Below, piece after piece: positions 34,833 to 43,512 of a stretch of DNA of 64,000 nt. Source of the stretch: Pseudoflavitalea sp. G-6-1-2. Its GTDB lineage: Bacteria > Bacteroidota > Bacteroidia > Chitinophagales > Chitinophagaceae. Within the stretch, counting starts at the first letter, position 1; each line of letters opens with the position of its first letter. Both the position numbers and the translations under genes were made by a program. Where the stretch lies: the NCBI RefSeq assembly GCF_012927185.1, contig NZ_JABBGB010000001.1, positions 1,798,001-1,862,000 of the forward strand, given 5' to 3'. The notes below the pieces were generated by a model. It was given only the letters and a program-made list of their open reading frames with translations, was not told the DNA's origin and did no database searches.

Positions 34833-36227
34833 ATGATAAGGAATACAAAAACATATCATTTGCAACTGAGGAAAATATTTCCTGTAATTATTGTGCTGAT
34901 CAGTCTTTCACTGATCGGTACAATCTATGTACAGTACAACTGGCTGCTCACCATGGAAGCAGAGAAACAGCATGAGTTCAAATCGAAACTCGTGCGATCC
35001 ATGGATGAAGTAGGCAAGTCGTTGCTGGAGCAAAAAGGCACTTTGCCTACGCTCAAAAGTTTCCGCAACAAACCCGGACTCAGCTGGCCTTCAGAGCAGT
35101 TCCGTCTCGAACTGATGAAGCCGCCTACCATAGCGCAGAAATTCACGGAATTTGAAGTGCAGGAAAAACTGCAGAAATCGTTCGATAGTCAGGAAGGCCT
35201 CAAAGGCATCAAGTTCGAGTTTGCCATAACGGCCAATGTAAACCTGATGCATTACGAACTTCGTTCGCCCAATTTCCTCAACCTCTGGCAGGATACGGTG
35301 AACAACCTGCAACTGGTGTACTACTTCCAGCCGGAAAGTGGCAGTGATCTCGAAAACCTGGTGCCCGAAGAAGTGATGATGGTAGTGGTTCCCAACGTAA
35401 AGAAACTCGTATTGAAACAGATGCGCTGGATGATCATCGGCGCCATCTTCTTCACCATAGTGATCATTCTTGCATTCTATGTAACCGTGTCTGCACTGAT
35501 GCGTCAGAAGAAAATGAGTGAGATCAAAAACGATTTCATCAATAACATGACGCATGAGTTCAAAACGCCGCTAGCCACCATATCGCTGGCAGTGGATGCA
35601 CTGCGGAACGATAAAGTATTGGCAGACCGGCAGAAGATGGATTACTTCAGCGGCATCATCAAGGAAGAGAACAAAAGGATGAACAAACACGTGGAGACCA
35701 TTCTGCAGGCTGCTGTGATGGATCGTCAGGAATTGCAGCTCGCCAAGCGTCCTGTTCATGTACACGAAATGCTGAACGAAATGATCGGCAATTACACCTT
35801 GCAATTGCAGGAAAAGCAGGGCAGTGCTGAGCTTCAGCTCAATGCGCGCCGCGACTTCGTAGAAGCGGATCCTGTGCATTTTCGCAACCTCTTCTCCAAT
35901 CTGATCGACAACGCGGTAAAATATTCAAACGATAATCTCGCTATCAAGATCACTACGCACAGCACCAATAAGAATCTTGTGGTGCGGATCGAGGATAATG
36001 GCATTGGTATGAGCAAAGAAACTGTTCGCAGGATCTTTGAGAAATTCTATCGCGCGCATACCGGCAATATCCATAATGTAAAGGGTTTCGGACTTGGACT
36101 GAGTTACGTGAAAACCATTGTGGATGCGCACCATGGCAAGATCAAAGTGGATAGTACGCTTGGTAAGGGTTCCATCTTTACACTGGAGTTTCCTTTGCTG
36201 AAAGAATCTGCTGAAGAGCTGGCATAA
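34833..36227 (+). CDS. Orphan membrane sensor histidine kinase (RprX-like)
   Basis: The 464-residue protein has two membrane spans (about 14-33 and 200-222) flanking a roughly 165-residue periplasmic sensor. No HAMP domain is visible. The H-box is FINNMTHEFKTPLATI with phospho-acceptor His241, followed by the N-box NLIDNAVKYS, G1 DNGIGM and G2 GFGLGLSYV. It resembles Bacteroidota RprX-type kinases, which are usually next to an OmpR-type regulator. No regulator gene follows here, because the next gene (queA) is convergent. The autokinase domain looks intact. Confidence 0.9.
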   Translation: MIRNTKTYHLQLRKIFPVIIVLISLSLIGTIYVQYNWLLTMEAEKQHEFKSKLVRSMDEVGKSLLEQKGTLPTLKSFRNKPGLSWPSEQFRLELMKPPTIAQKFTEFEVQEKLQKSFDSQEGLKGIKFEFAITANVNLMHYELRSPNFLNLWQDTVNNLQLVYYFQPESGSDLENLVPEEVMMVVVPNVKKLVLKQMRWMIIGAIFFTIVIILAFYVTVSALMRQKKMSEIKNDFINNMTHEFKTPLATISLAVDALRNDKVLADRQKMDYFSGIIKEENKRMNKHVETILQAAVMDRQELQLAKRPVHVHEMLNEMIGNYTLQLQEKQGSAELQLNARRDFVEADPVHFRNLFSNLIDNAVKYSNDNLAIKITTHSTNKNLVVRIEDNGIGMSKETVRRIFEKFYRAHTGNIHNVKGFGLGLSYVKTIVDAHHGKIKVDSTLGKGSIFTLEFPLLKESAEELA

Positions 36228-36246
36228 ACAGATTTCATCTGAATAA

Positions 36247-36286
36247 AAATCGCCCGGAGAATGAATCTTCGGGCGATTTGCTTTTT
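36247..36286. terminator. Bidirectional terminator between the kinase gene and queA
   Basis: A stem of about 13 bp (36247-36260 with 36266-36279, core AATCGCCCG, one G-U pair) has a 5-nt loop, with CTTTTT after it on the plus strand and ATTTTTATTC on the minus strand. It serves both convergent genes. Confidence 0.8.
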
Positions 36287-36312
36287 AGGAATTCGATCTG
36301 TTTCTGAACAGA

Positions 36313-37590
36313 TCAAAGCACTTTATGATGCGATGGCGCACCCGTTGCTCCCGGAATCGGAGGAGGGATCCTGAACAGCAGACATCCATCTCCATAACTC
36401 AGAAACCTGAATTCTTTTTCCAGCGCATACTTGTAGATCTTCTTCCACTCTGCGCCGGCAAATGCTGCAACCAGCAACAGCAAAGTGGATTGCGGCTGGT
36501 GAAAATTGGTAACCAGTGCATGTGGAATTCTGATCTTATAGCCCGGTGCAATCAGCAGTTGGGTACGCGTGAGCAGACGGGGAATATGTTTGTTTTCGAG
36601 ATACTGCAAAAGCGCTACCAGCGCAGCTTTGGCAGGAATGGTAGATTCCATTTCGTATGCATCCCATTGTTTTACCACCAGCTGATCAACGGATATATCG
36701 GGTTCGTTGATCACTTTCAGTCCTAGCCAGTAGAGCGATTCGATGGTTCGTAAAGAAGTGGTGCCTACGGCAGTGATATGATCGTCGATATGTTTGATCA
36801 GATTTCGGATACTCTCCACCGTTACTTCGATGAATTCGATATGCATCGGATGTTCTTCGAGTGTGTCGGCTTTTACCGGCTGGAAAGTACCGGCGCCTAC
36901 ATGGAGCGTAACAAAGCTGCGTTGAATATTTTTTACGTCGAGTTTGCGAAAGAGCCTGTCGGTGAAGTGGAGTCCGGCAGTGGGTGCCGCTACGGAACCT
37001 TCATGTGCGGCATAGATGGTCTGGTACCGGTCGAGGTCGCTGAATTCCGCTCTGCGCTTGATATACGGCGGAAGCGGCATTTCGCCGGCGAGATGCAACA
37101 CTTCTGCAAAAGTGAGGCTGCTCGCATTCCAGCTCAGTTCGATGATGAAGCTTCCCTGAATTTTATCTGCGATGCGTGCATGCAGTAAAAGTTCTCCCTG
37201 ATGATAGGGGATTTTCTTTTCGAGCACGGTACCGGGCTTCCATTTGGAGGCGCCGCCTACGAGGCACATCCAGGTAACGGCTCCTTTGGAAGCCATCGCG
37301 GTGGTGATGTCCGGATAGTGGGAATGTGGCTCAAGGCAGAAAATTTCGATCATGCCTCCGGTATGCTTCTGAAACAGCAATCTTGCCGCAACTACGCGGG
37401 TATTGTTGAAAACGAGCAGGGAGTCGTTGGGAAGGTATTGATCGAGGTTGCGGTAAAAATCTTCGCGGATATTGGCATTCTTCCAGATCAGCAGGCGCGA
37501 GGCGTCCCGGTCCGGAAGCGGATATCTGGCGATCAGTTCATCTGGTAATTCATAGGTGAAATCCTTGATGGATAGGTGTTTTGGATGCAT
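36313..37590 (-). CDS. queA: S-adenosylmethionine:tRNA ribosyltransferase-isomerase
   Basis: From ATG 37590 the protein has 425 residues. QueA landmarks are visible: FTYELPDELIARYPLPDRDASRLL near the N-terminus, VFNNTRVVAARL, the central HEGSVAAPTAGLHFTDRL, and the C-terminal THALVTNFHQPQSTLLLLVAAFAG followed by LSYGDGCLLF. It makes epoxyqueuosine in the queuosine pathway. I rejected an in-frame extension upstream to 37833, since QueA begins at MHPKHLSIKDF. It is divergent from the dcw cluster. Confidence 0.95.
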   Translation of the reverse strand: MHPKHLSIKDFTYELPDELIARYPLPDRDASRLLIWKNANIREDFYRNLDQYLPNDSLLVFNNTRVVAARLLFQKHTGGMIEIFCLEPHSHYPDITTAMASKGAVTWMCLVGGASKWKPGTVLEKKIPYHQGELLLHARIADKIQGSFIIELSWNASSLTFAEVLHLAGEMPLPPYIKRRAEFSDLDRYQTIYAAHEGSVAAPTAGLHFTDRLFRKLDVKNIQRSFVTLHVGAGTFQPVKADTLEEHPMHIEFIEVTVESIRNLIKHIDDHITAVGTTSLRTIESLYWLGLKVINEPDISVDQLVVKQWDAYEMESTIPAKAALVALLQYLENKHIPRLLTRTQLLIAPGYKIRIPHALVTNFHQPQSTLLLLVAAFAGAEWKKIYKYALEKEFRFLSYGDGCLLFRIPPPIPGATGAPSHHKVL

Positions 37591-38041
37591 GAGCCTCAAG
37601 TAAGTTTCGTCAGAAAATCGATCAAAGTTAAAGCATTGGAGAAAGGAAAATGTAGAGAGATACTGAGAGGCGGTTTGACATTTTTTCCCACCAAAACCAA
37701 AAAAAGGGTCGGAATTCCCACCAAACCCGATTTTGAAATTTTCAGAAGAGCATGTTTCGGAAGGATGAAATTCTGTGCATAAACCACTTTTCCCATACTC
37801 ATTGATTTTGAAGCAGGAAAGCCGCATGTGCACAGGATACGCACAGGTTTCGACAGTAAATCCACATGAAATTCACATTAGGCGTGCAGGTTTTGCACAT
37901 AAAGGCTTGAAAGTAGCGCTGGGAGCGGGTTTGAAATATGCAAGCCTGTGGAAAAATTAAATTTTCCAAATCTCTCACCGTTCGTGGGAAAAAGTGTTAT
38001 TTTGTGTTTATAAATGGGATACAGGTAATTTTCCTTTGTAA
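37591..38041. promoter_or_regulatory. 451-bp divergent regulatory region between queA and mraZ
   Basis: There is no gene here. Next to mraZ lies the 10-bp-phased operator (37984-38019). Nearer queA are two identical TTCCCACC blocks exactly 30 bp apart (37685 and 37715), each reading GTGGGAA on the minus strand. One of them continues as GTGGGAAAAA, the same decamer that begins the mraZ operator. A further minus-strand ATGGGAAAAGTGG lies at about 37784-37796. These may be extra MraZ sites or chance. Confidence 0.5.
37984..38019 (+). promoter_or_regulatory. Putative MraZ operator: four 10-bp-phased repeats
   Basis: Consecutive decamers begin GTGGGAAAAA, GTGTTATTTT, GTGTTTATAA and ATGGGATACA. 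The TG step falls at 37985, 37995, 38005 and 38015, exactly one helical turn apart. Known MraZ operators are short tandem direct repeats with one-turn spacing just upstream of mraZ (TGGG-N in Escherichia coli, GTG-containing boxes in mollicutes). This layout fits that pattern and lies 23-58 bp before the mraZ ATG. Confidence 0.6.
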
Positions 38042-38518
38042 ATGATTGAATTTCTGGGTGAATATGAAGCTACGCTGGACGCCAAAGGGCGTTTTCTCCT
38101 TCCGGCTGCCCTAAAAAAGCAGATCCCGGAAGAAGCAGGTACCCAGTTTGTGATCAACAGAGGCTTCGAACCTTGCCTCGTTCTGTATCCCACACTTAGC
38201 TGGAAGCCGATATTTTCCAGATTAAGCAAATTGAATGATTTCGACCCTAAGGTACGCGAATTCAGGAGAAAGTTCCTGAACGGCGCAACCAATATCGAGT
38301 TGGATTCCGCGGGTCGCTTACTTGTTCCACCCAATCTGAAAGAACATGCTGGATTGGATAAAGACATTGTGGTGGTTTCAGCCGTTAACAAAATAGAGAT
38401 CTGGGATAAAGTAAAGTACCAACAGTTCTTTGAATCTTCTTCATCTGACAATTTTAGTCAACTGGCACATCAGGTGATGGCAGGCGCCGACAGTGCCTCA
38501 TCGGACCTGGATGTATGA
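38042..38518 (+). CDS. mraZ: Transcriptional regulator MraZ
   Basis: The 158-residue protein has two AbrB-like SpoVT domains in tandem: residues about 5-55 (GEYEATLDAKGRFLLPAALK) and about 80-130 (ATNIELDSAGRLLVPPNLKEHAG). Both carry the D-x-K/A-GR-x-L-P motif that binds DNA. MraZ represses its own dcw operon in E. coli. The gene is first in the cluster, overlapping rsmH by ATGA (4 bp). The C-terminal 20 residues (Ser/Asp-rich) are not conserved. Confidence 0.96.
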   Translation: MIEFLGEYEATLDAKGRFLLPAALKKQIPEEAGTQFVINRGFEPCLVLYPTLSWKPIFSRLSKLNDFDPKVREFRRKFLNGATNIELDSAGRLLVPPNLKEHAGLDKDIVVVSAVNKIEIWDKVKYQQFFESSSSDNFSQLAHQVMAGADSASSDLDV

Positions 38519-39441
38519 TAAACGAATCTGAACATAGTGAATATCACGTGCCCGTTTTGCTGCAGGAAGTACTGCAGGGATTGAACATCAATCCCAATGG
38601 AACTTACGTTGATTGCACTTTCGGCGGCGGAGGACACTCCCGCGAAATTCTTCGTCAGCTCGGCGACAATGGCAAACTCATCGCATTCGATCAGGATGCA
38701 GATGCACGCCAGAATCTCCCAGACGATCCGAGAGTAACTTTCGTTCCGCATAACTTCCGCCACTTGCAACGTTTCCTCCGGTTGCATAACGCCATCCCCA
38801 TTGACGGTATCCTTGCCGACCTCGGCGTAAGCAGTCACCAGTTCGATGAAGCAGAACGTGGATTTTCTACCCGGTTCGACGGCGATCTCGATATGAGAAT
38901 GGACAAACGACAGGCACTCACCGCCTTCGACGTTGTGAACACTTACTCCGAACAACAACTGCACAAACTGTTTGAGCAGTATGGCGAAGTAACCAATTCC
39001 AAAACACTCGCGAGAACCATCATCGAAAAGAGAGGCACTCAAAGCATGCGAACCATCGCAAACTTCAAGCAGGCCCTTCACTCCGTGGTAAAAGGAAATC
39101 CCAATAAATACTTTGCCCAGGTTTTCCAGGCGTTGCGCATTGAAGTGAATGATGAATTGGGAGCGTTGAAAGATATGCTGCAACAAATTCCTTCTCTACT
39201 GAAACCAGGTGGCCGTGCTGCTATCATCACGTTCCACTCTCTGGAAGACAGGATTGTCAAGAATTTTTTCCGCAAAGGCAGTTTTGAAGATACCGATCTC
39301 ACCGATCCATTCGGCAATCAACCCGCTGAACAGGTGTTTAAGATCATTACCAAAAAACCGGTAACCGCTTCAGATGCCGAACTAAAAAGAAACCCCCGCT
39401 CCCGCAGCGCCAAGCTGAGGGTAGCTGAGAAATTTATATGA
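38515..39441 (+). CDS. rsmH: 16S rRNA (cytosine1402-N4)-methyltransferase
   Basis: The 308-residue RsmH (MraW) starts with HVPVLLQEVLQGLNI, then the SAM motif YVDCTFGGGGHSREIL, LADLGVSSHQFDEAERGFS, and the C-terminal ITFHSLEDRIVKNFF and NPRSRSAKLRVAE. It methylates C1402 of 16S rRNA. The start overlaps the mraZ stop and the end overlaps ftsL, so translation is coupled on both sides. Confidence 0.97.
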   Translation: MINESEHSEYHVPVLLQEVLQGLNINPNGTYVDCTFGGGGHSREILRQLGDNGKLIAFDQDADARQNLPDDPRVTFVPHNFRHLQRFLRLHNAIPIDGILADLGVSSHQFDEAERGFSTRFDGDLDMRMDKRQALTAFDVVNTYSEQQLHKLFEQYGEVTNSKTLARTIIEKRGTQSMRTIANFKQALHSVVKGNPNKYFAQVFQALRIEVNDELGALKDMLQQIPSLLKPGGRAAIITFHSLEDRIVKNFFRKGSFEDTDLTDPFGNQPAEQVFKIITKKPVTASDAELKRNPRSRSAKLRVAEKFI

Positions 39442-39836
39442 GTGAAGAAAAAGCAATAAAGGAAGCGAAGCCGTTATCGAAAGATGCACGCGAGGAAAAA
39501 GAAGCCCGCGAAGCAAGAAGAGAGTGGAGGCGGATCTTCAGCTACCGCTGGATCACCAGAAATATTCCTTTCTTCCTTTTTCTCGCAGGTCTCGCAGTGG
39601 TGTACATCTATAATGGACACTATGCAGACAAAACCATTCGCAGCATCAATAAAGTAAGCAAAGAGCTGAAAGAATTGCACTACGAATACAAAACGCTGAA
39701 AAGCGAAGTGATGTACCGAAGCAAACAAAGCGAACTCGCTAAAGCTGTTGATACATTCGGATTGAAAGAACTCACCGTTCCGCCAATTGTGCTGAGAGAT
39801 TCAATTTACAAAGCAGACTCAGTTAAAAAACGATAA
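39438..39836 (+). CDS. ftsL: FtsL-like cell-division protein
   Basis: The 132-residue bitopic protein has a charged cytoplasmic N-terminus (about 1-48), one membrane span (IPFFLFLAGLAVVYIY, about 49-66) and a periplasmic coiled-coil (INKVSKELKELHYEYKTLKSEVMYRSKQSEL). The sequence itself is poorly conserved, but topology and position between rsmH and ftsI identify it as FtsL, which links FtsI and FtsW to FtsQ/FtsB. It overlaps rsmH by 4 bp. Confidence 0.85.
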   Translation: MSEEKAIKEAKPLSKDAREEKEAREARREWRRIFSYRWITRNIPFFLFLAGLAVVYIYNGHYADKTIRSINKVSKELKELHYEYKTLKSEVMYRSKQSELAKAVDTFGLKELTVPPIVLRDSIYKADSVKKR

Positions 39837-39850
39837 AGAGGAAAAGCAAC

Positions 39851-41998
39851 GTGGAAGTAAAACGCGACATATTATGGAGGGTATACCTCGCATTTATTCT
39901 GGTAGTGGTGTTCAGCATCGCTATTCTCGGTCGCGCTTTCTACATTCAGCAATTCCAGGGCGCACACTGGATCGCTGAAGCCAATCAGCAAATGGAGAAA
40001 TACATCGAAACGGATGCGGAACGCGGCACCATCTACTCAGAAGATGGATCGATGCTCAGCACTTCCATCCCTTACTTCGATATCTACATCGACTTTGCGG
40101 CAGAAGGACTGAGAGCAAAAAACGGACAAAGATTTAAAGACAATATCGATTCGCTGGCCATCGGGCTGGCTGATTTGTTTCAGGATATGAGCAGTCAGGA
40201 ATACAAAACCCTTCTGCAAAACGGTTATCGCAAGAAGAACAGATACTATCTCCTGAAAAAGAATATCAACTTCCAGCAGTACAAAACCCTCCGCACACTT
40301 CCGCTGGTAAAACAGGGAAAAGACAAGAGTGGTTTCATCGCAGAAGTGAAAGATAAAAGACTCAATCCCTTCGGGCTCCTCGCCAACCGTACCATCGGCC
40401 TCAGCCGCGAGTACATCGACAGCGACGGAAAAATGAAGAACACCAACGTAGGTCTCGAACTCACCTACGATTCGCTGCTCAAGGGAGAGACCGGAAAGAA
40501 GCTGATGCGCAAAGTAGCAGCAGGAGTATACGTTCCGGTGGAAGGAACCGAGATCGAAGCCCAGAATGGAAAAGATGTGGTTACCACCATCGATGTAAAC
40601 ATTCAGGACATTGCAGAGAACGCTCTTTTAAAAGTGCTGAGCGAAAATGAGTGCACCAACGGAACGGCACTGGTGATGGAAGTGAAAACCGGAAAGATCA
40701 AAGCGATCGCCAACCTCGGCCGCAGGCCAGACGGCTCTTACTTTGAAGATCTCAACTACGCGCTCCGCGCATCAGAGCCGGGATCTACTTTCAAACTCGC
40801 CACCATGCTGAGCCTGCTCGAAGACAAATACATTTCGCTAGATCAGCACGTGGATCTCGAAGGTGGTGTATGGCGTTACATGACGCGCACCGTGTACGAT
40901 TCCGAAGAACATGGCCGCCACGATGTAACCGTGAAAGAAGCATTCGACCGCAGTTCCAACGTAGGCATGGCAAAACTGGTAACCACCTACTACAGCAAAA
41001 AACCAACGCAGTTCACTGATCATCTCAGAAGACTGCGTTTCGATAAACTCTCCGGCGTTTCACTCGTGGGAGAAACAAGGCCGATAGTGAAATCGCCCAA
41101 AGACCGCACCTGGAGCGGAACTACGCTGCCCTGGATGAGTTTCGGTTACGAAGTGCTGGTGAGCCCGCTGCAATCGCTGATGCTCTACAACGCTGTGGCG
41201 AATGATGGAAAAATGATGAAACCCTATCTCGTGAATTCCATTCAGGAAAACGGACAGGTGATAAAACAGTACGAACCCGAAGTGTTGGAAGAAGCCATCT
41301 GCAGCAAGGAAACACTGAAGAAATTACAATACTGCCTCCATTCGGTGTGCACCACACCCGGAGGTACAGGATACAAGCTCTTTTTAGGCGCACCGTACGA
41401 AGTGGCCGGCAAAACCGGAACCTCACAGGTGGCCAACGGAAGCAGAGGATATGTAGATCATATTTATCAATCGAGCTTCGCCGGTTATTTCCCCGCGAAG
41501 GATCCGCAATACAGTGTTATTGTGGTGGTGATCAACAAAGCCTTCGCTGCTAAATATTATGGAGCTGCCATTGCTGGTCCGGTGTTCAAAGAGATCTCAG
41601 ACAAACTCTATGCACTGAACGCAGACAAAGACAACAGCAACGACAGCTACCGCGTAGCGCGCATGAGAAAAGACAGCAGCAATTATCTCTATGCCGGACA
41701 GGCAGACGATCTGCGCCTTATCATGGAAGCCATGCAATGGAAGTACAAAGATTCTGTGAAGAAAGATGAGTGGAGCAGAATGTACGCTGTGAACTATCAA
41801 CCGGTACTGGACGGGCAACCGGTTTCCAAAAAAACAATGCCCGATGTGAGAGGAATGGGATTGAAAGATGCACTCTACCTGTTGGAGAATATGCAGTTGA
41901 AAGTAAATGTGCTCGGAAGAGGAAAAGTGAATTCGCAAAATATACTGCCCGGAACATCTATCGAAAAGGGACAGGCAGTAACGATAGCATTGAATTAA
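39851..41998 (+). CDS. ftsI: Peptidoglycan D,D-transpeptidase FtsI (PBP3-like) with PASTA domain
   Basis: The 715-residue protein starts at GTG 39851. It has a cytoplasmic tail and membrane anchor (about 8-30), a PBP dimerisation domain, and a transpeptidase domain with SxxK in EPGSTFKLA (about 312-320), SxN in RSSNVGMA and KTG in AGKTGTSQ. A single PASTA domain ends the protein (PDVRGMGLKDALYLL onward, about 659-715). It crosslinks septal peptidoglycan. The stretch at about 590-650 between the transpeptidase and PASTA domains is Ser/Asp/Lys-rich and variable. Confidence 0.95.
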   Translation: MEVKRDILWRVYLAFILVVVFSIAILGRAFYIQQFQGAHWIAEANQQMEKYIETDAERGTIYSEDGSMLSTSIPYFDIYIDFAAEGLRAKNGQRFKDNIDSLAIGLADLFQDMSSQEYKTLLQNGYRKKNRYYLLKKNINFQQYKTLRTLPLVKQGKDKSGFIAEVKDKRLNPFGLLANRTIGLSREYIDSDGKMKNTNVGLELTYDSLLKGETGKKLMRKVAAGVYVPVEGTEIEAQNGKDVVTTIDVNIQDIAENALLKVLSENECTNGTALVMEVKTGKIKAIANLGRRPDGSYFEDLNYALRASEPGSTFKLATMLSLLEDKYISLDQHVDLEGGVWRYMTRTVYDSEEHGRHDVTVKEAFDRSSNVGMAKLVTTYYSKKPTQFTDHLRRLRFDKLSGVSLVGETRPIVKSPKDRTWSGTTLPWMSFGYEVLVSPLQSLMLYNAVANDGKMMKPYLVNSIQENGQVIKQYEPEVLEEAICSKETLKKLQYCLHSVCTTPGGTGYKLFLGAPYEVAGKTGTSQVANGSRGYVDHIYQSSFAGYFPAKDPQYSVIVVVINKAFAAKYYGAAIAGPVFKEISDKLYALNADKDNSNDSYRVARMRKDSSNYLYAGQADDLRLIMEAMQWKYKDSVKKDEWSRMYAVNYQPVLDGQPVSKKTMPDVRGMGLKDALYLLENMQLKVNVLGRGKVNSQNILPGTSIEKGQAVTIALN

Positions 41999-42017
41999 TT
42001 ATTATCAGATAACAGGC

Positions 42018-43484
42018 ATGGCAATTCTGCAGGACATCTTGTACAAAGTGCGTATCCGTTCCGTTCACGGCGATACCCGTGTAGACGTGAAAGCGTTACA
42101 GCTCGACTCCCGCAAAGTGGGCGCGGGTGAGGCTTTCATCGCTCAAAAAGGTGTGGCTTCCGATGGACACGATTATATCAGCAAAGTAGTGGAGCAGGGC
42201 GCCATCGCCATCATCTGCGAAACAATGCCTGCGGAACTGAAAGAAGGTGTTACCTATGTTGAGGTTGAGAACAGTCATGCTGCTGCCGGATTGATCGCAC
42301 ACAATTTCTACGGTCAGCCTTCTGAAAAACTCAAACTGGTGGGCGTTACCGGTACCAACGGAAAAACAACCATCGCTACCTTATTGTATAAACTCTTCTC
42401 CGGCCTTGGGCATACCTGTGGTTTGCTCAGTACCGTGGAAAATCATATCGGCAACAAAGTGGTGCCTGCAACGCATACCACTCCCGATGCCATCAGCCTC
42501 AATGCTCTGCTGAAAGAAATGCTCGACGCCGGATGCACCCATGTGTTCATGGAAACCAGCTCGCACGCTATCCATCAGCATCGCATCAGCGGACTCCGCT
42601 ATGCAGGTGGCATCTTCAGCAATATCACACACGATCATCTGGATTATCACAAAACATTCGATGAGTACATCCGCGTGAAGAAAGCTTTCTTCGACGGACT
42701 GCCCTCCGATGCATTTGCTGTTTCCAATGCAGATGATAAACGCGGTGCTGTGATGCTGCAGAACACAGCCGCACACAAATATTTCTACAGCCTGCGCACC
42801 CTCGCAGACTTCAAAGGAAAGATAATTGAGAATGCACTCACCGGACTGGTGATGACCATCAACGATCAGGAAGTGCATTTCCGTCTCATCGGTGAGTTCA
42901 ATGCCTATAATCTGCTCGCAGTCTATGGCGCAGCCATTTGCCTGGGAGAAGATAAGCACGAAGTGCTGCGTGTATTGAGCAATATCACCGGAGCTGAAGG
43001 AAGGTTCGATTACATCATTTCAAAGAATGGCCAGGTGATCGGGATTGTGGATTATGCCCATACGCCCGATGCGCTGTTGAATGTGCTCGCCACCATCAAA
43101 AAATTGCGGAAAGGTCACGAACAGATCATCACCGTAGTTGGTTGCGGCGGCGATCGGGACAAAACTAAACGTCCGCAGATGGGTGAGATCGCCTGTGAGC
43201 ACAGCGATAAAGCCATCTTCACTTCCGATAACCCGCGCAGTGAAGATCCGCTGGAGATCCTGAAAGATATGGAGGCAACACTGAACACCGCTGCAAAGCG
43301 CAAATTCATCTCCATCGCCGACAGAAAAGAAGCCATCAAAACCGCAGTGAGCCTCGCCAATCCTGAAGACATTGTGCTGATAGCAGGCAAAGGCCACGAA
43401 AAATACCAGGACATCAAAGGAGTGAAACATCCCTTCGACGATAAACAGGTATTGCAGGAAATGTTTGATTTGTTAGATAAGTAA
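42018..43484 (+). CDS. murE: UDP-MurNAc-tripeptide ligase MurE (meso-DAP-adding)
   Basis: The 488-residue Mur ligase has the ATP loop VGVTGTNGKTTIATLLY, the carbamoyl-lysine region, and the C-terminal DNPRSEDP motif. DNPR is the diaminopimelate-recognition motif, so meso-DAP rather than lysine is the expected third residue of the stem peptide. murF does not follow it here, unlike in E. coli. Confidence 0.96.
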   Translation: MAILQDILYKVRIRSVHGDTRVDVKALQLDSRKVGAGEAFIAQKGVASDGHDYISKVVEQGAIAIICETMPAELKEGVTYVEVENSHAAAGLIAHNFYGQPSEKLKLVGVTGTNGKTTIATLLYKLFSGLGHTCGLLSTVENHIGNKVVPATHTTPDAISLNALLKEMLDAGCTHVFMETSSHAIHQHRISGLRYAGGIFSNITHDHLDYHKTFDEYIRVKKAFFDGLPSDAFAVSNADDKRGAVMLQNTAAHKYFYSLRTLADFKGKIIENALTGLVMTINDQEVHFRLIGEFNAYNLLAVYGAAICLGEDKHEVLRVLSNITGAEGRFDYIISKNGQVIGIVDYAHTPDALLNVLATIKKLRKGHEQIITVVGCGGDRDKTKRPQMGEIACEHSDKAIFTSDNPRSEDPLEILKDMEATLNTAAKRKFISIADRKEAIKTAVSLANPEDIVLIAGKGHEKYQDIKGVKHPFDDKQVLQEMFDLLDK

Positions 43485-43512
43485 CCTTAAAAGCTCAAAA
43501 TACCGAACCAGC

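Noticed and set aside
37591-37833. In-frame N-terminal extension of queA
   Set aside because: The extension lies in the intergenic region with the TTCCCACC repeats and does not resemble QueA, which starts at MHPKHLSIKDF.
37840-37960. DnaA-box-like 9-mers (AAATCCACA, TGTGGAAAA) near mraZ
   Set aside because: Each differs from TTATCCACA by one or two bases, they are few, and there is no dnaA, dnaN or AT-rich unwinding region. An origin is not supported.
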